Shown here one piece after another: positions 10,201 through 18,038 of a stretch of DNA of 64,000 bases. How positions within the stretch are numbered: position 1 is the first letter of the stretch; the number at the start of each line of letters is the position of its first letter. The position numbers and the translations under genes were made by a program. Origin of the DNA: Chitinophaga oryzae (lineage in GTDB: Bacteria; Bacteroidota; Bacteroidia; Chitinophagales; Chitinophagaceae); NCBI RefSeq assembly GCF_012516375.2, contig NZ_CP051204.2, positions 2,046,001 through 2,110,000 on the forward strand, in the 5' to 3' direction. The notes beneath the pieces were generated by a model. The model saw only the letters and a program-made list of their open reading frames with translations, did no database searches and was not told the origin of the DNA.

Positions 10201-10704
10201 ATGAACGCTATTAACGATACCATCGCCGGACTGGAGCTGGCACAAATAGGCTGGGTGGTGCCTGATATACACGCCGCGGTGAAATTCCTCTCCGGGGCGT
10301 TGGGAATCGCGGGTTTCCCTGAACCGGAACATGTCCGTGCGCAGGACCTGGCTATGACCTACTATGGAAAGGTGGTAGCTGCCGAATGGCTCACCACGCA
10401 GACATATAACGGTGGCACTTTCATCGAGCTGGTACAGCCACTTTCCGGCCAGAGCATGTTCCATGACTATCTCGCGCAGTATCCCGCCGGCGGAACGCAG
10501 CATCTGGCGTTCCGGCTACCGGTAAGCGACTTCGGACGGGTGACTGACGAGCTGCGGGAGCAAGGCTATGCCATTATCAGTGAAGTGGACCATCCCATTG
10601 CCCGGATGGCGTTTTTCGATACTTATAAAACGCTGGGCATGGTGACGGAGATTATGGGTATTACACCGGAAGGATGGACGGCAGTGGAACAAATGAAGAA
10701 GTAG
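10201..10704 (+). CDS. VOC family protein (glyoxalase-like)
   Basis: The 167-residue protein has the paired beta-alpha-beta-beta-beta modules of the vicinal oxygen chelate fold: LAQIGWVVPDIHAAVKFLSGALGI opens module one and GTQHLAFRLPVSDFGRVTDELREQG opens module two. FIELVQP and TEIMGITP are the strands that normally carry the metal-binding glutamates, and QHLAF supplies a histidine. The ATG at 10201 begins the conserved region; an alternative TTG upstream is not needed. It probably shares a transcript with the SRPBCC gene. The exact reaction (isomerase, dioxygenase or resistance) cannot be told. Confidence 0.85.
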   Translation: MNAINDTIAGLELAQIGWVVPDIHAAVKFLSGALGIAGFPEPEHVRAQDLAMTYYGKVVAAEWLTTQTYNGGTFIELVQPLSGQSMFHDYLAQYPAGGTQHLAFRLPVSDFGRVTDELREQGYAIISEVDHPIARMAFFDTYKTLGMVTEIMGITPEGWTAVEQMKK

Positions 10705-10747
10705 TATTACCCATGCTACAACATAGATCGCAGATAGGAAATATTGC

Positions 10748-11626
10748 TTACGATTTGGGTATGCTCCATGGGATTCCAAATCCCTGCCACGTCTCCCTGC
10801 CCGGATATTGATAATAGGTAAGCGGTTCTTTCCAGTAAGGAATATCCGCTTCATCCAGCCTGATGGCCTGGAGTGCATCCAGTTCGGGATTACCCTTCAC
10901 CAGATCTTTGTAGCCTTCGGGGTAGTCTTCGTCATAATAAATAGCTGTAAGGCCGAGTTCCTCCCCCAATTCTCTGATTAGAAAGTGGCGGAGACTCCAG
11001 GCAGAGATAATAGTGTCGAAACCATAAACAGACATGACAGGTCTCAGTCCACGCCCTCCGTCAGCCATCAGAAATGTATGTGCTTTTATAGGGAGTAAAC
11101 GAGGTGCCTGGTGATACCACTCCCGGAATATCCGGATTTTCTCGTCATCAGATTCCGGGCGCGGCCCCCAGGACCTGAGCCAGGACCTGTTGACACTCAG
11201 TATATCATCGATGAAGTGGTCCCCCACCCAGGTTAGCCTGCTTTCGATCCATTCTTTGTCCGTCAGCCAGTTATAGAAAAAAGAAGGCCGGTAAGGCGGT
11301 GTCCGGAATTTCCCTGCTTTCTTCATTTCTTCTGTAGCTACATTATCTGCAGGCGGTGGGTCCTGCTCTTCCTGCTGCCCGCTTTCATCCTGGTCATAGT
11401 ATTTATCTATGGTATGCAGTATCCTCAGGAACGTTCTGTGTTCGACGTCAAATTTGATGGAATATTTTGATTCCAGTCCGTCGATTTGCGCCTCTGAGAG
11501 TGGCAACCACTTTGCACCATAGATGGACTTTTGAGGATCCACTTTATGCCAATATGATTCTGTTGTTTCTTTTACCCAATAAAGAAAGTCGGCCAGACCT
11601 TCAGGGAAAATGACCTTGTTATTCAT
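10748..11626 (-). CDS. SMI1/KNR4-like protein
   Basis: The 292-residue protein opens with a helix and the segment WLPLSEAQIDGLESKYSIKF, the pattern at the start of SMI1/KNR4 (SUKH) domains. A tryptophan-rich middle follows, then an acidic segment LTAIYYDEDYPEG. An Asp/Glu/Pro-rich insertion (about 77-95) looks flexible. The SUKH assignment is by pattern only. The gene lies 27 bases downstream of the proline dehydrogenase gene on the same strand. Confidence 0.55.
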   Translation of the reverse strand: MNNKVIFPEGLADFLYWVKETTESYWHKVDPQKSIYGAKWLPLSEAQIDGLESKYSIKFDVEHRTFLRILHTIDKYYDQDESGQQEEQDPPPADNVATEEMKKAGKFRTPPYRPSFFYNWLTDKEWIESRLTWVGDHFIDDILSVNRSWLRSWGPRPESDDEKIRIFREWYHQAPRLLPIKAHTFLMADGGRGLRPVMSVYGFDTIISAWSLRHFLIRELGEELGLTAIYYDEDYPEGYKDLVKGNPELDALQAIRLDEADIPYWKEPLTYYQYPGRETWQGFGIPWSIPKS

Positions 11627-11653
11627 AGCTACTCCTGTGTACGCTTTGTCGAA

Positions 11654-12592
11654 CTAACCCACAATATCATTCAGTGCCCGAAATACATTCATCGGGTATT
11701 CCGCCAGCCGGTTGCACAAATAGAGGTACCATTCTTTCCCGTAAACGAAATACAATTTTGTGGGATAGCCCTCTGCCTTTAGTTGTTCCAGCTGCTCCGT
11801 CTGGATGCCATACAGGCTCTCAAACTCGTATTTTTCCTTGTCCGGTTTATATTGATGGATCAGCGCTTTGGCTTGTTGCTGTATTTTATCATGATGCGTG
11901 GCAATGGAGCACAGGTGCCCGTTAGACAACAGTTGCCCTATATAGCCCAGGTACGCTTCATCCAGTGCTTCTCCCCTTGGCATGGACAGGTGAGGGGCGG
12001 TTTCAAAGGCGCCTTTTACGATCCTGATACGACCGGGTGTTTTCAGCAGTTCGGCAAAATCATCTTTGGAGCGGTACAGATAAGCCTGCAGGGTAATACC
12101 CAGACCGCTGTATTCTTTTATTGCACGTTTATAGGTGTCGAGGATGGCATCTGTACGTTCGGTACCTTCCGCGCTGATGATGACTTCTGTATTTCCTTTT
12201 GCTGCCGCTGTGCAGATGGTCATCAGGTTGTTGTAACAGAGGTCTTCTGAAACAGCCAGCCCGATATGGGAGAGGTCCAGCGAAACGGTTGAATAGAGGT
12301 TTTGCCGGTGGATATCCTGGCAGATCTTCACAAATTCACTGGTAGCTTCAGCCGCCTCCTGCTCATTCCGGGTACTTTCGCCCATAAACTCTACAGAGCA
12401 TTTAAACCCGTTTCTGTTTTGCTGTACTACTTTGCCGACCGTTTCTTCCAGCGTTTCTCCGCCGATGTACCTGTCGGCAGCTTTTTTCAATACGCTGAAC
12501 AGGACCTCGTTCTCCAGCAGAAATTCCTTTGCCTGTTCGTTTAACGCCGCTTTCCTGAGTGCCGTTGAACCGATACTTAATAACTTATCCAT
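11654..12592 (-). CDS. Proline dehydrogenase family protein
   Basis: The 312-residue protein matches the PRODH TIM-barrel: the GETLEETVGKVVQQNRNGFKCSVEFMGE opening (cofactor-binding strand), YSTVSLDLSHIGLAVS, GLGITLQAYLYRSKDD, the GRIRIVKGAF strand, and the late LYGIQTEQLEQLKAEGYPTKLYFVYGKEWYLYLCNRLAE region, which corresponds to the RxxRR-like substrate end. It should oxidise proline to pyrroline-5-carboxylate with FAD. Length is typical of the short monofunctional form. The final arginine cluster is divergent (CNRLAEYP), so the substrate may not be proline itself. Confidence 0.75.
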   Translation of the reverse strand: MDKLLSIGSTALRKAALNEQAKEFLLENEVLFSVLKKAADRYIGGETLEETVGKVVQQNRNGFKCSVEFMGESTRNEQEAAEATSEFVKICQDIHRQNLYSTVSLDLSHIGLAVSEDLCYNNLMTICTAAAKGNTEVIISAEGTERTDAILDTYKRAIKEYSGLGITLQAYLYRSKDDFAELLKTPGRIRIVKGAFETAPHLSMPRGEALDEAYLGYIGQLLSNGHLCSIATHHDKIQQQAKALIHQYKPDKEKYEFESLYGIQTEQLEQLKAEGYPTKLYFVYGKEWYLYLCNRLAEYPMNVFRALNDIVG

Positions 12593-12661
12593 TAGTGTCG
12601 CATTTTAGCAGCTAAAGATAAGCATAATCCGCCCGGGTAGCATTGTCAGAAAGGACTGAAA

Positions 12662-13030
12662 TTATTTATAGGAATGCAATCCCAACTTGTTGCCCTCGGT
12701 GTCAGTAAAGATGGCAAAGAAGCCGTTCTCCGCATCTATGAGGGTCTTGGGCAGGAGTACTTTGCCACCGGCGGGTTCAATTTTATGGAGTAGGTTTTGC
12801 AGATCGTCGCCGCCGTTGAAGTAAACCAGCGTGCCGGTCGCGGAGGGCTTATAATCATCTCCCTTTACCAGGGCTACATTTACCGGGCCTTCGCCACCGG
12901 GGAACAGTCCCATCTGTGTTCCCTGCATGTCTATCTCGCGGATACCGATGTTGAAAACAGACTGGTAAAATTTTACTGCCCGGGCAAACGAGTTGGTGGG
13001 AATTTCCACGATTGAAATGAAGTTTTCCAT
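12662..13030 (-). CDS. VOC family protein
   Basis: A 122-residue VOC-fold protein starting at MENFISIVEIPTNSFARAVKFYQSVF, with a central gap and C-terminal module GFFAIFTDTEGNKLGLHSY. The in-frame ATG seven codons upstream is possible but falls before the conserved strand. The gene lies 63 bases downstream of the AraC gene in the same direction and may belong to the same transcript. Confidence 0.85.
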   Translation of the reverse strand: MENFISIVEIPTNSFARAVKFYQSVFNIGIREIDMQGTQMGLFPGGEGPVNVALVKGDDYKPSATGTLVYFNGGDDLQNLLHKIEPAGGKVLLPKTLIDAENGFFAIFTDTEGNKLGLHSYK

Positions 13031-13093
13031 GTTTCCTGAAGTTTTTGACAAAACTACAGGTGCCGGCTGGCCTGGAATTGTAAAATTGCGACA

Positions 13094-13915
13094 CTAGTCC
13101 CGGGAGTATAACAGCGCTGAAAGCGCCATGGAATCGTCGTTCAGAAAATACCGGGGACTTACGCCCGTAAATTCCCGGAAATCTTTGATAAAATGGGCCT
13201 GGTCATGATAGTCGCGCTCATAGGCGATGTTGGTTAAATGCCCCGGCTGTTCATGCAGCAACATTTTCAATACGGCCTGGAGCCGTATTACCTTGCCCAG
13301 CTGCTTGGGGCTCATGCCGATTTGCCGGATAAATTTCCGTTCCAGCTGCCGCCGTTTGGATAGGTCCACCTCCAGGATGGAATGGATGGAGGTGCTGCCT
13401 TTTTTCTGTAGCAGGGCGTCTACCGTCGATTTCACGATCTGGTCGATCGTTGCCTGGCGATTCAGCCTGTTCAGCAGGAAGGCTTCCATGATCTGTATCC
13501 TTTGCGCGGTATCGCGGGCGTCGATGATGTCCCGCGTCAGCTTTGCGGATGTTTCCGGGCCGAACAGTTGTTCGAGCGGTGTTTCTTTATTGGCCAGCTG
13601 CTGAATAGGAAGCGTAGTGAAATTGGCGAAGCCATATGGGTAAAAACGGACTGCGAAGGAGTGGACATGCCCGGCGGGCTGTATAAAATAAGGTTCGGTG
13701 ATTTGCCCCAGTACCATTTCACGGGGTTGGATAATGAACGTATCCTCCGATACAAACCGCCGGATGTCATCTCCCAGAATAAAAAATAATTCGATGCACC
13801 CGTCGGGTAGCACCCGCTGCCGGGGTGCTTCTTTTTCGGCCGGGACCGTTAATGTCCAGTAACATTTGACGAACGCGCTCAAATCCGGGTGCGGCGGAAA
13901 AGTTTCGTAGGTCAT
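13094..13915 (-). CDS. AraC family transcriptional regulator (DUF6597 N-terminus)
   Basis: The 273-residue protein has an N-terminal ligand-type domain with HPDLSAFVKCYWTL and RVLPDGCIELFFILGD, characteristic of the DUF6597-type sensor domain. A C-terminal double helix-turn-helix follows, with KFIRQIGMSPKQLGKVIRLQ and IAYERDYHDQAHFIKDFREFTGVSP. It should bind DNA and act on nearby genes. Its stop is 63 bases before the VOC gene, and its ATG lies 8 bases after the stop of an SRPBCC gene on the same strand, so these three likely form an operon. Confidence 0.9.
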   Translation of the reverse strand: MTYETFPPHPDLSAFVKCYWTLTVPAEKEAPRQRVLPDGCIELFFILGDDIRRFVSEDTFIIQPREMVLGQITEPYFIQPAGHVHSFAVRFYPYGFANFTTLPIQQLANKETPLEQLFGPETSAKLTRDIIDARDTAQRIQIMEAFLLNRLNRQATIDQIVKSTVDALLQKKGSTSIHSILEVDLSKRRQLERKFIRQIGMSPKQLGKVIRLQAVLKMLLHEQPGHLTNIAYERDYHDQAHFIKDFREFTGVSPRYFLNDDSMALSALLYSRD

Positions 13916-13923
13916 CGATTTTT

Positions 13924-14370
13924 TTAATTCCAGTTATCGACTTTGACGTCATCGGGAAAAGGACGTCCCTTGCCCGTTTCTACCAGTGATTTCAGGCTCA
14001 TCAGGAAGACGGCCCATTTGGTACTGCAATGATGCATGAACTCAACAGGTTCCTTCCAGTCAAGGTGCTTAAATAGCAAAATGACATAGTCGCCTTCCTG
14101 CTTCAGCCCGAAACGGATGGTAGTGCCGATCCATTCCTGTGGCCCGTCGACCACTTCCCATTCAACCAGTCCGGGCGATTGGAGGTTTGTTACTTTCATA
14201 TCAAACCCATCTGTGCCAAACCGGAATATAACGGTGTTTCCGGCCTGGTCGCCTTCGCCCCGCGTGTCGGTGGTCCACCAGCCTGCGAGGCCGTCCCTTG
14301 TGGTCAACGCACGGTACACCTCATCCATGGATGAAGTTTTGATCCCTATACGATGTAAGATGTTTGCCAT
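13924..14370 (-). CDS. SRPBCC domain protein
   Basis: A 148-residue SRPBCC (AHSA1-like) protein from MANILHRIGIKTSSMDEVYRAL, with GLAGWWTTDTRGEGDQAG, VEWEVVDGPQEWIGTTI and a C-terminal FLMSLKSLVETGKGRPFPDD. The ORF could extend upstream by 34 codons, but that part has no family similarity and the conserved region starts at this methionine. It is the first gene of a likely SRPBCC-AraC-VOC operon; a hydrophobic ligand may be sensed or processed by the group. Confidence 0.85.
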   Translation of the reverse strand: MANILHRIGIKTSSMDEVYRALTTRDGLAGWWTTDTRGEGDQAGNTVIFRFGTDGFDMKVTNLQSPGLVEWEVVDGPQEWIGTTIRFGLKQEGDYVILLFKHLDWKEPVEFMHHCSTKWAVFLMSLKSLVETGKGRPFPDDVKVDNWN

Positions 14371-14618
14371 AACGGATTGTTTTCTCAAATGTACCCTTTT
14401 ATGCCAATGCCCGCAGCGGGTGATACAGACAAAATCGGGGGGTGATTTGGACACGGGATGTCCTGATATCAATCTACTTTCTCTATAAAATAAAAATAAT
14501 TATCAATGTGAATTATCACCGCAGTTATACATGGTAATTTCATAGCTCAACCAATAATCACTTTTGCCAATAACTGATCACTTGAAACCCAATTCCTAAA
14601 TTCCCTCAAGTCAAAACT

Positions 14619-15743
14619 ATGAGCATTAAATCCTTCTACGTTGCAGGCGGCGTTGCCGTGCTCCTGCTGCTTGGCGCATGTACCAAGCAATTGAAAAACG
14701 ATCTTTCCGATCCTTCCAATGCATCAAAAGAAAAACTCGCTGCCAGCGCTGCGCCGGCCCCGGATCCGGACGGGTTAAAGCTGCACACGTTCCTGAGAGC
14801 CAACGGGCCTGCTTATGAAAGCTATACGGTAAGCCTCCAGGAGAGCGCTTCCTTTACCACCAAAAACGGCAGGAAGTATACTATTTACCGCAACGCACTG
14901 GTAAAGCCCGACGGCAGCCCTGCTTCCGGCACCATCACGTTCACCGTGAAGGAAATCAGTAACGCCGCAGGCATGATCTTCGCCGACAGGCCTACTGCTA
15001 CCAACACCGGTGCGCCGCTGGAATCCTTTGGTGAATTTTTTGTGGCCGCCTCACAAGGGACCACACCACTTAGATTGCGTAAAGACAGCGCCATCAGCGT
15101 GCAGGTGCCAGCCAAAGCCGATGCGCAGCGCATCCCGATGTGGAACGGAGATACCTCCATCACCGTTAATACCAGTGGTTATACTTATTTAAACCAGTTT
15201 ATTACATTGTCCAGCACCGTGAGCGCCAATAAAGGGGTGGACTGGCAGCAGATAACCAATCCGTCTTCTGCCTATGCGCTGTTTGACGGTACCAACGGTA
15301 CGCTCAACTTCAGACTGGACAGCCTGCTCAAATGGACCAACTGCGACCGGTTAATGAGCCTTCCCAATCCCAAAACCACTGTACTGGCCTACTTTAATTC
15401 CAACTATAATCCGGCCACAGGCAGCAGCTTCGGTGGCGAAGAGCCTACTATGCTGTACTTTAAACCTGCTGGTATTAATAGTATCATTAAATTCTATAAT
15501 ACTATCTTCACGCCGCCGCCAGGCTTTGAAGGCTTCCTGAGCTATCAGAACGCCATCCCGGTTGGACAAAGCGGCACTTTCCTGGCCATCTCTTCTATCG
15601 GCGGTCAATTCTATGCCGAACAGAAAACAGTAACGATCGCTGCTCCCCCTGCAGGCAAGAACTACACCTCCATCACTTTTAACCCTGTTCCGGTGAGCGC
15701 AACCACACTCATTGCGCTGATCAACAGCATGAACACCAAGTAA
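14619..15743 (+). CDS. Secreted lipoprotein of unknown function
   Basis: The 374-residue protein has a lipoprotein signal peptide with lipobox LLGAC (Cys21), so it is probably anchored to the outer membrane or periplasmic face. The mature part is rich in Ser, Thr, Ala and Pro and looks like beta-sandwich repeats (SFTTKNGRKYTIYRNALVKP, GTITFTVKEISNA). No catalytic motif is visible. It stands alone, on the opposite strand from both neighbours, and ends in a strong bidirectional terminator. Confidence 0.75.
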   Translation: MSIKSFYVAGGVAVLLLLGACTKQLKNDLSDPSNASKEKLAASAAPAPDPDGLKLHTFLRANGPAYESYTVSLQESASFTTKNGRKYTIYRNALVKPDGSPASGTITFTVKEISNAAGMIFADRPTATNTGAPLESFGEFFVAASQGTTPLRLRKDSAISVQVPAKADAQRIPMWNGDTSITVNTSGYTYLNQFITLSSTVSANKGVDWQQITNPSSAYALFDGTNGTLNFRLDSLLKWTNCDRLMSLPNPKTTVLAYFNSNYNPATGSSFGGEEPTMLYFKPAGINSIIKFYNTIFTPPPGFEGFLSYQNAIPVGQSGTFLAISSIGGQFYAEQKTVTIAAPPAGKNYTSITFNPVPVSATTLIALINSMNTK

Positions 15744-15756
15744 TCAGCTATAATAA

Positions 15757-15797
15757 AATAGCCGTTAACGGGTTGATTAACGGCTATTCTTTTTATC
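15757..15797. terminator. Bidirectional hairpin terminator
   Basis: A perfect 12-bp inverted repeat (15757-15768 with 15777-15788, 8-nt loop) followed by CTTTTTA lies between the convergent lipoprotein and tail-fibre-like genes. Confidence 0.85.
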
Positions 15798-15815
15798 TTC
15801 TTTTATTGCGATCGC

Positions 15816-16978
15816 TTAATTTTTCTGCTTCTCCATCTCTGCCACCCTTTTTTCCAGCGCTTCATTCTTTTTGTTCAGCTGGATGATGTATAAGGTCAGC
15901 TCCTCCACTTTCTGCAGCAGGGTGGCGTTCATATTGCCAATGTCGATACCGTTTTCCTGTACTTCTTTTGCTGTCGGCACATCGGGAAGATGTTTGTGCT
16001 GCTGGATATAGGCTTCCAGTTCCTGCAAAGAAGGCAGCTGGTAGTTTTCATGAAACACAAAATCAGCCCAGGAAGTCTGTTGCGTTACTTTTATTCTCCT
16101 GGCGCCTACCGTACCTTCCACAGCAAGTTTGTATGTACCGGGGTTGAGGGTGCCAATGCCTACATTACCATCTGCCCGTACGCACAGCAGGCTTTTGGCT
16201 CCTTCGTTAGTGACGCCCGAACCAAGAGGGCTGACACTACTGGCAACATTCAAAGCATAGTAGTTGGAAGAAGTACTTTCAACGCCTATCATTACGCCAT
16301 ATTGTTGGCCCCATAATAAGGCTGCGGCAGCCCCGGAGTTGTTGTAAGCCACTGTATGCAATACATATCGGGGCTGTGGAAGCCCGATGCCTACTTTCCC
16401 GCTGCCGTCCCGTTGTAATACCAGGTTCCCGCCGGCCGTTGTGCCATTGGTAAAGGTCTGTATGAGCCCGTAACCTTCGGCGCCATCGGCAGTACCGGCT
16501 ATCCGGATATTGGATTTGGCGGCGTCCCCGATCTTCAGCCCGAAAGTATTGGTGCTGGTGGCTATGTCCAACGGGGCAATCGGCGAGGCGGTGCCAATAC
16601 CAACGTTGCCATCAGACTTGACTACCAGTCTCTCCTTCGGTGTACTGCCTGTGACAAAAAGAATATCCTTGCCTTGTACGCCTGCCTGTAAAATAAGATT
16701 ATCATAAACATTAAAGGGGTAGGCCATCGTAGGAACACCGCTACGGTAAATAGTAGGCTGATTCCCATCGGCGCCCGTCGTGTAGGCATCTGCGGCCCCA
16801 GCAATTTTATCTTTCCGCCGATATTTAGAGTATTTTCTCCTACGCCGCCCGCCGGGGCCATGCCTATCCAGACATTTTTAGTGGTGTAATTTCCGTTGTC
16901 GGTAACAGACTGGAGGGTCTGGGAAAACGCGCATAGGGAGCTGCAGAGCGCTGCTACAGTAAGGGATGTAATTTTCAT
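15816..16978 (-). pseudogene. Tail-fibre-like secreted protein, frameshifted
   Basis: Two frames together encode one protein of about 387 residues. The 5' part (to 16978) has a signal peptide ending LCAFSQ and reaches KIKLLG. The 3' part starts mid-domain, with VYDNLILQAGVQG, and runs to the stop at 15816. Adding one G to the G run complementary to 16796-16799 joins them smoothly as KIKLLGAADAYTTGADG. The repeats SDGNVGIGTASP and ADGNVGIGTLNP, and the tail ending MNATLLQKVEELTLYIIQLN, match a paralogue at 25738-26904. The gene is either truly broken or has an assembly error. Confidence 0.7.
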
Positions 16979-17121
16979 TATGGATTAACTTTTGGGGTAA
17001 AAATAGTTGTTTTCAGGCATTACCGAAAGAAAACGAAAATAAATAAAACGGGATGTCCCACCTCCGGAAGTTTTAAAATTTTTCTTCACCCTGCTGACAT
17101 AAGGTTGTCAAAACCCGGATC

Positions 17122-17129
17122 TACTTTTG
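17122..17129 (+). promoter_or_regulatory. -7 element TACTTTTG upstream of VOC gene
   Basis: TACTTTTG matches the Bacteroidota TAnnTTTG -7 element and lies 28 bases before the ATG at 17158. A TTG 14 bases upstream is closer than the usual 19-20, so the -33 part is uncertain. Confidence 0.5.
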
Positions 17130-17157
17130 TTAAACAATCACTCAAAAAACTATCCAA

Positions 17158-17583
17158 ATGGCACAATCATCAGTATTACGCGGCATGGCTACACTTACCT
17201 TTTACGCCGCAGACCACGCAGCAGCAAAGAAATGGTATACCGAATTCCTCGGCATAGCCCCCTATTTCGACATGCCCGGCTATTTCGAATTCCGCCTGGG
17301 CGACTATCAGCACGAGCTGGGAGTGATAGACAGCCAATACGCCCCTCCGGCCAGATCAGCAGACACCGGCGGCGCCGTTACCTACTGGCACGTGGATGAT
17401 ATTAAAGCCACTCTCGACCGGCTGCTGGCGCTAGGTGCCACGGAGTTTGAACCCATTACCCAACGCGGGCAGGAGGGGAGCGGTTTTGCCACAGCAGCGG
17501 TAACAGACCCTTTTGGAAATATCATCGGTATCATGACCAACCCGCATTACCTGGAAATTTTGCAGAAAAAAAATAATATATAG
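17158..17583 (+). CDS. VOC family protein
   Basis: A 141-residue VOC-fold protein: MATLTFYAADHAAAKKWYTEFLGI starts module one, DTGGAVTYWHVDDIKATLDRLLALG starts module two, and AAVTDPFGNIIGIMTNPHY is the closing strand-loop typical of bleomycin-resistance/dioxygenase-like members. Metal ligands are not assigned with certainty. It is followed two bases later by a YdeI-like gene, so the two probably form an operon. Confidence 0.85.
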   Translation: MAQSSVLRGMATLTFYAADHAAAKKWYTEFLGIAPYFDMPGYFEFRLGDYQHELGVIDSQYAPPARSADTGGAVTYWHVDDIKATLDRLLALGATEFEPITQRGQEGSGFATAAVTDPFGNIIGIMTNPHYLEILQKKNNI

Positions 17584-17585
17584 TG

Positions 17586-17960
17586 ATGGAAACACTGGAC
17601 GGAAGACAAGCCGTATACGCCCCCACCAGGGCCGAATGGCGGAAATGGCTGACGGAGCACAGCCAGACGGAAACAGGTGTATGGCTCATACAATATCATA
17701 AAAAAAGCAAGGTACCCTGCCTCTCTCTTAATGATGCCACGGAAGAAGCTCTGTGCTTCGGGTGGATAGACAGTAAAGCCAAAAAACGGGATGAGGAAAG
17801 TTTCTACCTGACATTTACACCCCGCAAAGCAAAAAGCAAATGGAGCAAGCCCAATAAAGAACGGGTGGACCGGATGATCGCAGCGGGGCTGATGACATCA
17901 CATGGCCAGGAAAAGATCGACCTGGCGAAGCGTACCGGGATGTGGGGGAGGACTAAGTAA
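17586..17960 (+). CDS. YdeI/OmpD-associated family protein, short
   Basis: The 124-residue product shows the YdeI family signature TGVWLIQYHKKSK, DATEEALCFGWIDSKAKK and YLTFTPRKAKSKWSKPNKERVDRMI. Family members are usually near 190 residues; here the C-terminal third is missing after LAKRTGMWGRTK. Moving one base either way at the GGGGG run does not restore a recognisable C-terminus, so the truncation looks real. The ATG at 17586 follows directly on the VOC stop. Confidence 0.8.
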   Translation: METLDGRQAVYAPTRAEWRKWLTEHSQTETGVWLIQYHKKSKVPCLSLNDATEEALCFGWIDSKAKKRDEESFYLTFTPRKAKSKWSKPNKERVDRMIAAGLMTSHGQEKIDLAKRTGMWGRTK

Positions 17961-18038
17961 GACTAGCCGGAATCAATCTTTAGTGCCCTAATTCCAGCTG
18001 GTTTCGTATGAGCTCGAAATATTTTTTCCTGCTGCTGA

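Noticed and set aside
17586..17960. Frameshift in the YdeI-like gene
   Set aside because: Shifting either way at the GGGGG run gives no family-like C-terminus, so truncation is more likely.
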